In this document: piece after piece, positions 16,190-23,272 of the stretch
How positions within the stretch are numbered: the first letter of the stretch is position 1
Layout of the letters: every line of letters starts with the position of its first letter
Origin: Rhodosalinus sediminis
GTDB taxonomy: Bacteria; Pseudomonadota; Alphaproteobacteria; Rhodobacterales; Rhodobacteraceae
Reading direction: 5' to 3'
NCBI RefSeq assembly: GCF_003385555.1
Contig: NZ_QOHR01000008.1
Span: 1-64,000 of the forward strand
DNA: 64,000 nt
The notes under the pieces: generated by a model
Seen by the model: the letters and a program-made list of their open reading frames with translations, nothing else
Told to the model about the DNA's origin: nothing
The model's database searches: none
Position numbers and translations under genes: made by a program

Positions 16190-16208
16190 ATGTGAAAGGC
16201 ATTCACAT
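16190..16208. promoter_or_regulatory. 19-bp palindromic operator-like site 2
   Basis: ATGTGAAAGGCATTCACAT, part of a perfect 9+5+9 inverted repeat (16188-16196 / 16202-16210, TGATGTGAA and TTCACATCA). It lies between the putative -10 and the start of the DUF2852 gene (16234), an operator position. The CRP-like arms TGTGA/TCACA have a 7-nt spacer instead of 6, so CRP is unlikely. Confidence 0.6.
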
Positions 16209-16233
16209 CAACGACCACGCACCGGAGAGAGAC

Positions 16234-16641
16234 ATGACACACGCCGCGACCGACCTCCCCCACCGCCCGAGCGCCTCCGGCTGGCTCGCCCGGGCCGAAG
16301 CCTGGCTCGACGCGCGCGGAAAATTCGCCTGGATCGCCGCGATGGTCCTCGGCTTCGTGCTTTTCTGGCCCGCAGGCCTCGCACTGCTCGCCTACATGAT
16401 CTGGAGCAAGCGCCTTGGCACGTCCTGCCGCGGTCGCGCCGAGCAAGCACACGTCGGGGCGACCGGCAACAGCGCCTTCGACGCCTACAAGGCCGAGACG
16501 CTGCGCCGGCTGGAGGAGGAACAGCACGCCTTCGAATCCTTCCTCGAACGGCTGCGCGCCGCGCGGGACAAGGCGGAGTTCGACCAGTTCATGGAAGAGC
16601 GCGCCCGCAAGGCCGCCGAAGCCCGCCCCGACGACGCCTGA
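16234..16641 (+). CDS. DUF2852 membrane protein
   Basis: 135 aa. One strong hydrophobic stretch (about residues 29-53: FAWIAAMVLGFVLFWPAGLALLAYMIW) may form one long or two short helices. It is followed by a charged C-terminal helix rich in Glu/Arg (TLRRLEEEQHAFESFLERLR) that is probably a coiled coil. This matches the alphaproteobacterial DUF2852 family of unknown function. ATG 16234 has GGAGAGAG upstream. An earlier in-frame start at 16192 would lie within the palindromic operator and was rejected. The two upstream palindromes suggest it is a regulated gene. Confidence 0.85.
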   Translation: MTHAATDLPHRPSASGWLARAEAWLDARGKFAWIAAMVLGFVLFWPAGLALLAYMIWSKRLGTSCRGRAEQAHVGATGNSAFDAYKAETLRRLEEEQHAFESFLERLRAARDKAEFDQFMEERARKAAEARPDDA

Positions 16642-16699
16642 GACGACCGCCGCCGCCCGCACCGGGCGGCGGCCTGCCCCCGACCGGAAAAGGCCCGAG

Positions 16700-17143
16700 A
16701 TGCACAGCTACGACGCCCGCCTGCCCGACCCGGACCGCCAGCCGGAGTTCTACGCCGACGTCCCCGTAAAGCGGCTCGTCGCCTGGGCGATCGACGTGGC
16801 GCTCGTCGCCGTGCTCTGCCTGCTCGTCCTGCCCTTCACCGCCTTCACGGGGATCTTCTTCTTCCCATTCCTGATGCTGGCGGTGGGCCTCGCCTATCGC
16901 ACGCTCACCATCGCCGGACGCTCCGCGACCTGGGGCATGCGGCTCATGGCGATCGAGCTGCGCGACCGCCGGGGCGAGCGGCTCGACGGCGGGCAGGCGC
17001 TTTTGCACACGGCGGGCTACACGATCTCCATCGCGGTGCCGCTCCTGCAGGTGATCTCGGTCGTGCTGATGCTGACCGGCGCGCGGGGTCAGGGGCTCAC
17101 CGACCTCGTCCTCGGCACGGTGATGCTGAACCGCCGCGCCTGA
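16700..17143 (+). CDS. RDD-family membrane protein
   Basis: 147 aa with the Arg-Asp-type RDD domain: KRLVAWAIDVALVAVLCLLV (conserved Arg and Asp in helix 1), a second helix pair with RTLTIAGRSATWGMRLM, and a third near the C-terminus ending GQGLTDLVLGTVMLNRR. About three to four helices. The family function is uncertain; some members have been linked to ion or solute transport. It follows DUF2852 by 58 bp on the same strand, so the two membrane proteins may share a transcript. The ribosome-binding site is weak (AAAAGG). Confidence 0.85.
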   Translation: MHSYDARLPDPDRQPEFYADVPVKRLVAWAIDVALVAVLCLLVLPFTAFTGIFFFPFLMLAVGLAYRTLTIAGRSATWGMRLMAIELRDRRGERLDGGQALLHTAGYTISIAVPLLQVISVVLMLTGARGQGLTDLVLGTVMLNRRA

Positions 17144-17167
17144 TCCGGCGCCCCCGCGCCGGGGCTC

Positions 17168-17196
17168 TTGGCCCGCCGCGGAGGCCTTGCTATCGT
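17168..17196 (+). promoter_or_regulatory. Predicted bpt promoter
   Basis: TTGGCC (17168-17173), 17-nt spacer, TATCGT (17191-17196), with the bpt ATG 26 nt after the -10. A sigma70-type consensus match only. Confidence 0.4.
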
Positions 17197-17222
17197 CGCG
17201 CTAAAGGATAGCTGGGACGGGA

Positions 17223-18044
17223 ATGCGACACACCCTTCCGATCGCGCCGCAGTTCTACGTGACGGCCCCGCAGCCCTGCCCCTATCTCGAGGGGCGGATG
17301 GAGCGTAAGCTTTTCACCGCGCTCACGGGCGAGAACGCCGAGGCGCTCAACGACACCCTGTCGAAACAGGGCTTCCGGCGCTCGCAGAACGTGCTCTACC
17401 GCCCCTCCTGCTCGGAGTGCTCGGCCTGCCTGTCGGCGCGGATCGACGTGGCCGCCTTCACACCCTCCAGGAGTCAGCGGCGCACGCTGCGCCGCAACGC
17501 GGGCCTCCTGCGCCGCGTCACCTCGCCCTGGGCGACCGAAGAGCAATACGCGCTCTTCCGCCGCTACCTCGACAGCCGGCACTCCGACGGCGGCATGGCG
17601 GACATGGACGTCTTCGAGTTCGCCGCCATGATCGAGGAGACGCCTGTGCGCTCGCGCGTGATCGAATACTCCGACGGCGACACCGGCGAGCTCGTCGCGG
17701 TCTGCCTGAGCGACATGCTCGACGACGGGGTGAGCATGGTCTATTCGTTCTACACGCCCGACCGCCCGAAGGCGTCGCTCGGCACGCATGCCATCCTCGA
17801 CCACGTGGAGCTCGCGCGCGAGGCCGGGCTTCCTTACGTTTACCTCGGCTACTGGGTCCCCGGCAGCCCCAAGATGGGCTACAAGGCGAATTTCGCCGGC
17901 CTCGAGGTCTACGCCCAGGGCCATTGGCAACGGATGCGCGACCCGCGGGACTACGACACCGAGCTGCACCCGCTCTCCACCGATCCGATCGCCGAACAGG
18001 TGGCCGGGATCACCCTGCCCGGCGCACGCCCGGCCAAGGGCTGA
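17223..18044 (+). CDS. bpt: Aspartate/glutamate leucyltransferase (arginyl-tRNA-protein transferase family)
   Basis: 273 aa, full length. It transfers leucine from Leu-tRNA to N-terminal Asp or Glu of proteins, tagging them for ClpS/ClpAP degradation (bacterial N-end rule). Family features are [17 protein letters not shown] at the N-terminus, the cysteine cluster [16 protein letters not shown] (about residues 60-76), [11 protein letters not shown], and the GNAT-like C-terminal part [18 protein letters not shown]. Starts [16 protein letters not shown] at 17223. It stands alone behind its own promoter and ends 13 nt before a two-hairpin repeat that may act as its 3' end. Confidence 0.95.
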   Translation: MRHTLPIAPQFYVTAPQPCPYLEGRMERKLFTALTGENAEALNDTLSKQGFRRSQNVLYRPSCSECSACLSARIDVAAFTPSRSQRRTLRRNAGLLRRVTSPWATEEQYALFRRYLDSRHSDGGMADMDVFEFAAMIEETPVRSRVIEYSDGDTGELVAVCLSDMLDDGVSMVYSFYTPDRPKASLGTHAILDHVELAREAGLPYVYLGYWVPGSPKMGYKANFAGLEVYAQGHWQRMRDPRDYDTELHPLSTDPIAEQVAGITLPGARPAKG

Positions 18045-18057
18045 CGCTTGAGCGATG

Positions 18058-18214
18058 GAGGGGGCGCTGCCCCCTCTTGGCCTCCGGCCAATTCACCCCC
18101 GGAGTATTTGGACCAAGATGATGGGAGCGGTCAGCGTCTCCCAGCCCATCATCTTGGCATAAATACTCCGGGGGGTGAGGCCCGGACCAGGCCGAGGGGG
18201 GCAGCGCCCCCCTC
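18058..18214. repeat. Inverted pair of two-hairpin repeat elements (copies A and A')
   Basis: Copy A on + (18058-18125) has stem 1 GAGGGGGC/GCCCCCTC, stem 2 TTGGCC/GGCCAA (loop TCC), then ATTCACCCCCGGAGTATTT and CCAAGATGATGGG. Copy A' on - (18145-18214) repeats this order in reverse, with stem 1 GAGGGGGGC/GCCCCCCTC. Together they form a long palindrome centred near 18136 between bpt and the convergent dctM. Related copies lie at 25037-25110 and 60732-60801. The arrangement is reminiscent of REP/BIME elements and could act as a bidirectional transcription end. Confidence 0.85.
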
Positions 18215-18259
18215 ACCGCACGAAGTGCCACAGCGTGTGCGGCCGCGAGGCCGCTCATC

Positions 18260-20617
18260 TCAGTTCGGGATCAGGTCCGGAACGATCGTGACGATGCCCG
18301 GGAAGAACCAGAGGATCGCGAGGCCGAGCACCTGGATCGCCACGAAGGGCAGCACTCCCTGGTAGATCTGTCCGGTCGTGATGCTCCGCGGCGCGACGCC
18401 CCTCAGGTAGAAGAGCGCGAAGCCGAAGGGCGGCGTCAGGAACGAGGTCTGCAGGTTCACCGCGATCATGATCGTCACCCATTTCGGATCGAACCCGCCG
18501 CCGTAGATCACCGGGCCGACGATCGGGACGACGATGTAGATGATCTCGAGGAAGTCGAGCACGAAGCCCAGCATGAAGAGCACGAGCATCACGATGAGGA
18601 AGACCGTGTACTCGTTGTCGAAGCTCCTGAGGAACTGCTGGATGTAGTGCTCGCCCCCGAAGGAGATCAGCACCAGGTTCAGGAGCTGCGAGCCGATCAG
18701 GATGGTGAAGACCATCGAGGTGACCTTCGCCGTCTCGCGCACCACCGGCGTCAGCACCCCGCCGCGGAAGAGCACGAAGCAGCCGTAAAGCAGCCCGAAG
18801 AGGGCGAAGAGATAGGCCGCCTGCGCCACGAGGAAGGCCACCCAGGTGTCGAAGCCGGCCGCCTCGGTCTCGATCCGCAGGTCGAAGTTCACGCCGACGA
18901 GCAGCATGATGATGAGCGCGAAGGTCGCGCGGATGATGATCTTGCCGGAGCGATTCTCATCCCGCAGGCGCCGGTAGGCGGCGAGCATGATCGCCCCGGC
19001 CGCGCCGAGCGCCGCCGCCGGCGTCGGGTTGGTGATGCCGCCGAGGATGGAGCCCAGCACCGCGACGATCAGCACGAGCGGCGGGAAGACCACGCGCAGG
19101 AGTTCGTTCTGCGCGAGCCGCGCGAAGGCGTGGCGCACGCCGTAGAGCGTGAGGGCGATCGGCACGGCGAGCCAGAGCGTCGTCACCGCCGGCGACGTCA
19201 GCGGCGAGATCAGGACCACGTCCGCGAGGATCGCGAGCGCCACGCCGCCGAGGCCGACGGCGATGGGCGTCGGATCGGCCGACGGCGCGATGCCGCGCGC
19301 CGTCGTCAGCACCAGCGCGAGCAGCAGGAACGCGACCGCGATGCCGGTGCCGACGGGGGCGACCTCGGCCAGGTTCTCCTGAAGCCGCGCCGCGCGCTGC
19401 TCCTCGGTCAGTTCCTCGGCCTCCTCGACGCCGCCCGCGGCGTCGAGCGCCTCCTGCTCGGCGACCGCCTGATCCCAGGCGTCCTGGCCGTGCACGTCGA
19501 TCATCGCCGCGCGGCATTCGTCGGAGACGTTGGTGCGCAGCGAGGCGCCCTCGCCCTGTTCGGAGAAGCGCGCGACGCTCACGTCCTGGCTGCCGACGAG
19601 GCCGATCTGCCCCGAGAGCACGGTGAGCCCGATCAGCGCCGCCGGCACGGCGGCGAACCACGTCCAGCGCTCGCCCGGCGTGGTCGGTTCGCTCGCGTCG
19701 CCGCCCTCGGAGACGACGGGCGGCGCCTTCGATGGGTTGAAGAGCGCGAAGCCGAAGGCATAGGCCGCGTAGAGCCCGGCGAGCACCAGCCCCGGCAGCA
19801 GCGCCGCCTGGAAGAGGGTGCCGACCGAGACGACCGCCGGCTCGCCGAGGAGCGTCAGCGCGTCGCGGCAGCCGAGGTTCTGCGCGCGCTGCTCCTGCGC
19901 GCGGGCGTAGATGTCGCCGGCGAGCGTGCCGAGGAGGACGATCACGATCGAGGGCGGGATGATCTGCCCCAGCGTGCCGGAGGCGGAGATCACGCCGGTG
20001 GAGAGCTGCGGCGAATATCCCGCGCGCAGCATCGTCGGCAGCGCCAGGAGGCCCATGGTCACGACGGTCGCGCCCACGATCCCGGTGGAGGCGGCGAGGA
20101 AGGCGCCCACGACCACGATCGACACGGCGAGGCCGCCCGGCAGCGGCCCGAAGACGCGCGCCATGGTGGTCAGCAGCTCCTCGGCGATGCGCGAGCGCTC
20201 GAGCGTGATGCCCATCATCACGAACATCAGCACGGCGAGCAGCGTCTCGATCGACTGCCCGGCGAGCACGCGCTCGTTGATGCGGTTGACAATGAAGCTG
20301 ATGTTGCGGTCGAGCGCCGTCTCCCAGCCGCGGGGGAAGACGGATTCCTCGATGCGAGGCAACTCGGGGTATCGGAAGACGGAGATGCTGTCCGGCCTGA
20401 CGCCCTGCTGCACGAGGGCGTTGTAGGCCTGCGAGCCCGTGTCGATCGCCTGATGGATCAAGAGGCCGGCGCTGTCGAGCGCGGCGATGATCCCGAAGGA
20501 AATCACGCCGGCGCCGCCGATGGCGAAGGCCACCGGGAAGCCCGACAGAATTCCTGCGAACAGACACAGGAAGACGATGATCAGGCCGATCTCGACGCCG
20601 TCCAGTCCGAATAGCAT
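18260..20617 (-). CDS. TRAP transporter large permease subunit, extended DctM type
   Basis: 785 aa, far longer than the usual 430. The N-terminal part (FLCLFAGILSGFPVAFAIGG, LVMFVMMGITLERSRIAEEL, GGLAVSIVVVGAFLAASTGIVGATVVTMGLLALPTML) and C-terminal part (IYIVVPIVGPVIYGGGFDP, MIAVNLQTSFLTPPFGFALFYLRG) are typical DctM. Between them lies an insert of about 330 residues with several extra helices and a Glu-rich hydrophilic loop (EEAEELTEEQRAARLQENL). The subunit carries Na+-coupled organic-acid uptake with DctP and DctQ. It starts 13 nt after dctQ on the same transcript. Long versions of this kind accompany TakP-like binding proteins. Confidence 0.9.
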   Translation of the reverse strand: MLFGLDGVEIGLIIVFLCLFAGILSGFPVAFAIGGAGVISFGIIAALDSAGLLIHQAIDTGSQAYNALVQQGVRPDSISVFRYPELPRIEESVFPRGWETALDRNISFIVNRINERVLAGQSIETLLAVLMFVMMGITLERSRIAEELLTTMARVFGPLPGGLAVSIVVVGAFLAASTGIVGATVVTMGLLALPTMLRAGYSPQLSTGVISASGTLGQIIPPSIVIVLLGTLAGDIYARAQEQRAQNLGCRDALTLLGEPAVVSVGTLFQAALLPGLVLAGLYAAYAFGFALFNPSKAPPVVSEGGDASEPTTPGERWTWFAAVPAALIGLTVLSGQIGLVGSQDVSVARFSEQGEGASLRTNVSDECRAAMIDVHGQDAWDQAVAEQEALDAAGGVEEAEELTEEQRAARLQENLAEVAPVGTGIAVAFLLLALVLTTARGIAPSADPTPIAVGLGGVALAILADVVLISPLTSPAVTTLWLAVPIALTLYGVRHAFARLAQNELLRVVFPPLVLIVAVLGSILGGITNPTPAAALGAAGAIMLAAYRRLRDENRSGKIIIRATFALIIMLLVGVNFDLRIETEAAGFDTWVAFLVAQAAYLFALFGLLYGCFVLFRGGVLTPVVRETAKVTSMVFTILIGSQLLNLVLISFGGEHYIQQFLRSFDNEYTVFLIVMLVLFMLGFVLDFLEIIYIVVPIVGPVIYGGGFDPKWVTIMIAVNLQTSFLTPPFGFALFYLRGVAPRSITTGQIYQGVLPFVAIQVLGLAILWFFPGIVTIVPDLIPN

Positions 20618-20630
20618 GTGTCCCCGCCCC

Positions 20631-21569
20631 TCAGCGTGTTTCGAGCACGTGTTCCGCGCTTTCCGTCGTCGTGTCGCTCAGCGAATCGCGATCGAGATAC
20701 CTGGCCTCGCTCTCCTCGCCCTCGCGGAACTCCAGATACGACCGCCAGAGCAGCGCCACCGCCTGCAGGAAGACGAGCCCGGCGAAGGCGACGAGGAGCA
20801 CCTTGAAGAGGAAGTAGGCGTTGAAGCCGTTCGGGCTGAAGCCGATGGTCTCGACGTTCCAGCGAAAGGCGCGCGCCTTCATCAGGAGCCGGTCCAGACC
20901 TTCGGAGGCCGAGGGCTTCGGCGTGACGAGGTGGCGCCAGAGAAAGAACCAGCCGTACATCCAGGTGATGACGGCGATCGGCATCATGAAGAAGAGCGCG
21001 CCGAAGATGTCGATGATCTTCTTGGTGCGGAAGCGCGCCGGCGAATAGAAGAGGTCCACGCGCACGTGGCCGTGCTGCACGAAGGTGTAGCTCACGCAGA
21101 GCGCCACGATCATCGCGTTGTAGAGCTTGAGCTCTTCGGACCACCAAGAGACGTCGAAGCTGACGGCGGTGCCGAAGCCGAGCGAGATCTCGGAGGCGGC
21201 GAAGATGCGCTGCATGAAGACGATGATCACCTGCTGCAGCACCATGATCAGCCCGGCCCAGGCCGCGACGCGCCCGAGCGCGTTGGCGAAACCCTCGAGC
21301 GCGATCACGCCGCCCCAGAGGAAGGCGTTGCGCCAGATGCCGACGGCGGTCAGCACCAGCACGGTCGTGAACACCACGAAGAAGAATTCGACCGAGCCGC
21401 CGTAGTAGACGACCCGCATGACGGCCTCGGGGTTGGACCAGTCGAGCCAGAGCTGCGGATGGGTGATCGCGTAGCCCAGATTGTAGAAGGCCATCGCGAT
21501 CTGCGTGACCAGCCACGTCACGGCGTCCAGAAGACCGCCGAGAACCCCAGTGGTGTTTGCCTCGTCCAT
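20631..21569 (-). CDS. TRAP transporter small permease subunit, extended DctQ type
   Basis: 312 aa versus the common 160-200 aa. It shows at least five hydrophobic segments, including ITQVGIW-type N-terminal helices and the DctQ-typical FVQHGHVRVDLFYSPARFRTKKIIDIFGALFFMM segment in the middle. A polar loop (PKPSASEGLDRLLMKARAF) precedes the last helix. The enlarged size matches the enlarged DctM partner. It lies 128 bp downstream of dctP, a gap filled by two strong hairpins, and 13 nt upstream of dctM. Confidence 0.85.
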   Translation of the reverse strand: MDEANTTGVLGGLLDAVTWLVTQIAMAFYNLGYAITHPQLWLDWSNPEAVMRVVYYGGSVEFFFVVFTTVLVLTAVGIWRNAFLWGGVIALEGFANALGRVAAWAGLIMVLQQVIIVFMQRIFAASEISLGFGTAVSFDVSWWSEELKLYNAMIVALCVSYTFVQHGHVRVDLFYSPARFRTKKIIDIFGALFFMMPIAVITWMYGWFFLWRHLVTPKPSASEGLDRLLMKARAFRWNVETIGFSPNGFNAYFLFKVLLVAFAGLVFLQAVALLWRSYLEFREGEESEARYLDRDSLSDTTTESAEHVLETR

Positions 21570-21601
21570 GGTCGAAACCGCTGATGCCCTGTGGTGGGTT
21601 G

Positions 21602-21645
21602 GCGTCGCGGGGGCGGCTCAGCCGCGGCGAACGCCCCCGCGACGC
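21602..21645 (-). terminator. Hairpin 2 in the dctP-dctQ gap
   Basis: Perfect 14-bp inverted repeat (21602-21615 with 21632-21645, arms GCGTCGCGGGGGCG and CGCCCCCGCGACGC). Transcribed on the minus strand after hairpin 1 and before dctQ. No U-tract follows, so mRNA stabilisation or pausing is more likely than termination. Confidence 0.6.
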
Positions 21646-21647
21646 AT

Positions 21648-21676
21648 CGCGCCCCCGCACGGGATGCGGGGGCGCG
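21648..21676 (-). terminator. Hairpin 1 in the dctP-dctQ gap
   Basis: Perfect 12-bp stem (CGCGCCCCCGCA at 21648-21659, TGCGGGGGCGCG at 21665-21676) with the 5-nt loop CGGGA. It starts 22 nt after the dctP stop in the direction of transcription. The usual consequence of such intercistronic hairpins is excess binding protein over membrane subunits. Confidence 0.65.
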
Positions 21677-21697
21677 CGCAGGCGTGTGGCGCGGGGC

Positions 21698-22783
21698 TCA
21701 GATGCCCACGACGCGGTTGCGCTGCTGCGTGAAGGTGCCGGAGGAGCGGCTGATCCACTCGGCCGAGCTGCGCAGCGATTCCATGTAGCTGTCGTAGCAC
21801 TCGGCGTAGATCGGGTCGTCCATGGGCTCCTGCGCGACTTCCTCGGCGGCGGCGCCGAAGGCGTCCCAGACGGAGTCGGGGAATTCGCGGATCTGCACGC
21901 CCTCGGACTGCAGGCGCTGCAGCGCCGAGGAGTTGTTCGCCATGAAGAGCGACATCGTCCAGAGGTTCGAGGCGCGCGCGGCCTGCTCGATCGCGGCCTG
22001 ATGCGCCTTCGGCAGATCCTCGTAAACCTCGCGGTTGACCGTGAGGTTCAGGTTCGGACCCGGCTCGTGGAAGCCCGCCGTGTAGTAGGTCTTGGTGATC
22101 TCCTGGAAGCCGGCCGATTCGTCGGCCCAGGGGCCGATCCACTCGGTGCCGTCGATCGCGCCGGAGGCGAGCGCCTGATAGACCTCCGCGCCCGGCAGGT
22201 TCTGCACCGAGGCGCCGAGCTTGCCGAGCACCTGGCCGCCCTGCCCCGGCATGCGGAACCGGAGACCCTGGAAGTCCTCGGGGCCGTTGATCTCCTGGCT
22301 GAACCAGCCGCCCGACTGCGGCCCGGTGTTGCCGGCCGGGAAGGCCTTCAGGCCGAAGATGCCGTAGAGATTGTCGGCGAGCTCCATGCCGCCCTGGTGG
22401 TAGTACCAGTTGTTGAATTCCTGGAAGGTCATGCCGAAGGGCAGCTGCGCGAAGAACGACAGCGCCGGGTGCTGACCGAGGAAGTAGTAATCCACCCCGT
22501 GGTACATGTCGGCCTGGCCGGCCGAGACCGCGTCGAAGACCTCGAACGCGCCGACGAGCTCGCCGGCGGCCTTGAGATCGACGGTCAGCGCGCCGTCGGT
22601 GATCGCGGTGATCGCGTCGGCGCAGTATTGCGCGCTGTCATGGACACCGGCGAGGCCGCGGCCCCAGGTGGTGACCAGCGTCAGCGTGCGGCGGCCCTGC
22701 GCGATGGCGGGGGCGGCGAGCGCGCTCGCGGCGGCGGCGGAGCCCCCGAGCGCGGACGCGCGAATGAACGAACGACGATCCAT
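21698..22783 (-). CDS. TRAP transporter periplasmic binding protein, TakP-like (DctP family)
   Basis: 361 aa. A twin-arginine leader (MDRRSFIRASALGGSAAAAS, cleavage after AAPAIAQ) sends it to the periplasm folded. The mature protein keeps DctP/TakP landmarks: AGELVGAFEVFDAVSAGQADMYHGVDYYF, FPAGNTGPQSGGWFSQEINGPEDFQGLRFRMPG and GAIDGTEWIGPWADESAGF. TakP of Rhodobacter sphaeroides binds 2-oxo acids, so pyruvate or a similar keto acid is a reasonable but unproven ligand. The start at 22783 follows GGGAGGAC. It is first in the dctPQM transcript. Confidence 0.9.
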   Translation of the reverse strand: MDRRSFIRASALGGSAAAASALAAPAIAQGRRTLTLVTTWGRGLAGVHDSAQYCADAITAITDGALTVDLKAAGELVGAFEVFDAVSAGQADMYHGVDYYFLGQHPALSFFAQLPFGMTFQEFNNWYYHQGGMELADNLYGIFGLKAFPAGNTGPQSGGWFSQEINGPEDFQGLRFRMPGQGGQVLGKLGASVQNLPGAEVYQALASGAIDGTEWIGPWADESAGFQEITKTYYTAGFHEPGPNLNLTVNREVYEDLPKAHQAAIEQAARASNLWTMSLFMANNSSALQRLQSEGVQIREFPDSVWDAFGAAAEEVAQEPMDDPIYAECYDSYMESLRSSAEWISRSSGTFTQQRNRVVGI

Positions 22784-22851
22784 CGTGTAACTGTCCTCCC
22801 TTGTTTGCGGCCCGCCGCAGACGTGGCCGGGCCGTTCCGAAGCGTGGCCGG

Positions 22852-22893
22852 ACACTAGCGAGGCCATTTCGCGTTTGGAACAGCAAACTTCCA
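22852..22893 (-). promoter_or_regulatory. Predicted dctPQM promoter with overlapping operator
   Basis: On the minus strand: -35 TTCCAA (22880-22875), 17-nt spacer, -10 TAGTGT (22857-22852). The inverted repeat TGGAA-N8-TTCCA (22876-22893), nested with GTTTG-N6-CAAAC (22873-22889), overlaps the -35. Such a repeat is compatible with an IclR- or GntR-type repressor. Consensus reading only. Confidence 0.35.
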
Positions 22894-23064
22894 CTTTCCG
22901 CAGGGTCGCCGGGTAATTTTCTGACCCGCGGGCGCGCCTGCGGGACCGAATGCCTCGCGTCGCGGCAATGCGTCGCAGGCATGAGCTGCGCAAGATCATG
23001 ACCCGTGCACCCCCGTTTGGCGAAATCTTCTCCACCGACCGCGCCGCGCGCGGGCGCTTTGCGG

Positions 23065-23094
23065 TTGACGGGACGGGGTCTGCATGCCTATCTC
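23065..23094 (+). promoter_or_regulatory. Predicted ilvIH promoter
   Basis: TTGACG (23065-23070), an 18-nt spacer and TATCTC (23089-23094). It would start transcription near 23101, a few bases before the leader-peptide Shine-Dalgarno GAGGAG (23105-23110). Confidence 0.45.
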
Positions 23095-23118
23095 GCGGGC
23101 AGACGAGGAGAGCGCGCA

Positions 23119-23166
23119 GTGACGACCCCGATCGTAATCGTAGGTGGATGGCGCATGGGCCGGTGA
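23119..23166 (+). CDS. ilvI leader peptide (Ile-Val-Ile-Val)
   Basis: 15-aa ORF, MTTPIVIVGGWRMGR, starting with GTG at 23119 with GAGGAG 8 nt upstream. It has four consecutive control codons ATC GTA ATC GTA (23131-23142) for isoleucine and valine, end products of the pathway encoded downstream. The stop at 23166 lies 27 nt before a rho-independent terminator. Ribosome stalling at these codons when charged Ile- or Val-tRNA is scarce would favour readthrough. Leader peptides of this kind are known for proteobacterial ilv operons. Confidence 0.88.
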   Translation: MTTPIVIVGGWRMGR

Positions 23167-23204
23167 TCCGGAACCCTCACGGGACCCCCATGCGCCCCCG
23201 GATC
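23150..23204 (+). promoter_or_regulatory. Alternative RNA pairings of the ilvI attenuator
   Basis: Two helices compete with the terminator. GGCGCATGGG (23150-23159) can pair with CCCATGCGCC (23187-23196), and GATCCGG (23165-23171) can pair with CCGGATC (23198-23204). Both use bases of the terminator 5' arm (23194-23200), so either excludes it. The first helix starts within the leader-peptide codons, 7 nt after the control codons. Confidence 0.65.
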
Positions 23205-23224
23205 GGTTCGACGGGGGCTTTTTT
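23194..23224 (+). terminator. Rho-independent attenuator terminator before ilvI
   Basis: GCCCCCG (23194-23200) pairs with CGGGGGC (23212-23218) around an 11-nt loop and is followed directly by TTTTTT (23219-23224). It stands 48 nt before the ilvI start and downstream of the Ile/Val leader peptide. Confidence 0.92.
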
Positions 23225-23272
23225 GTGCCTGTTCTCGGCACGATGACTGAACGCCGGAGATGGAGTGACGGC

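Larger units (their letters stand above)
22784..23118. other. Divergent regulatory region between dctP and ilvI
   Basis: 335 bp without a gene. The half nearer dctP holds a promoter and operator-like repeat (22852-22893). The half nearer ilvI holds the predicted ilvI promoter (23065-23094) and leads into the attenuator. The AT-rich patches near 22870-22900 and 22915 stand out from the local base content, as expected for a control region. Confidence 0.6.

Noticed and set aside
15531-16202. 224-residue N-terminal extension of glnE
   Set aside because: It would run across the divergent YbaK gene. The start at 15530 matches the family length and N-terminus.
16132-16208. CRP/FNR-type binding sites
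   Set aside because: TGTGA/TCACA arms have a 7-nt spacer in both copies; CRP needs 6. Half-sites do not match FNR.
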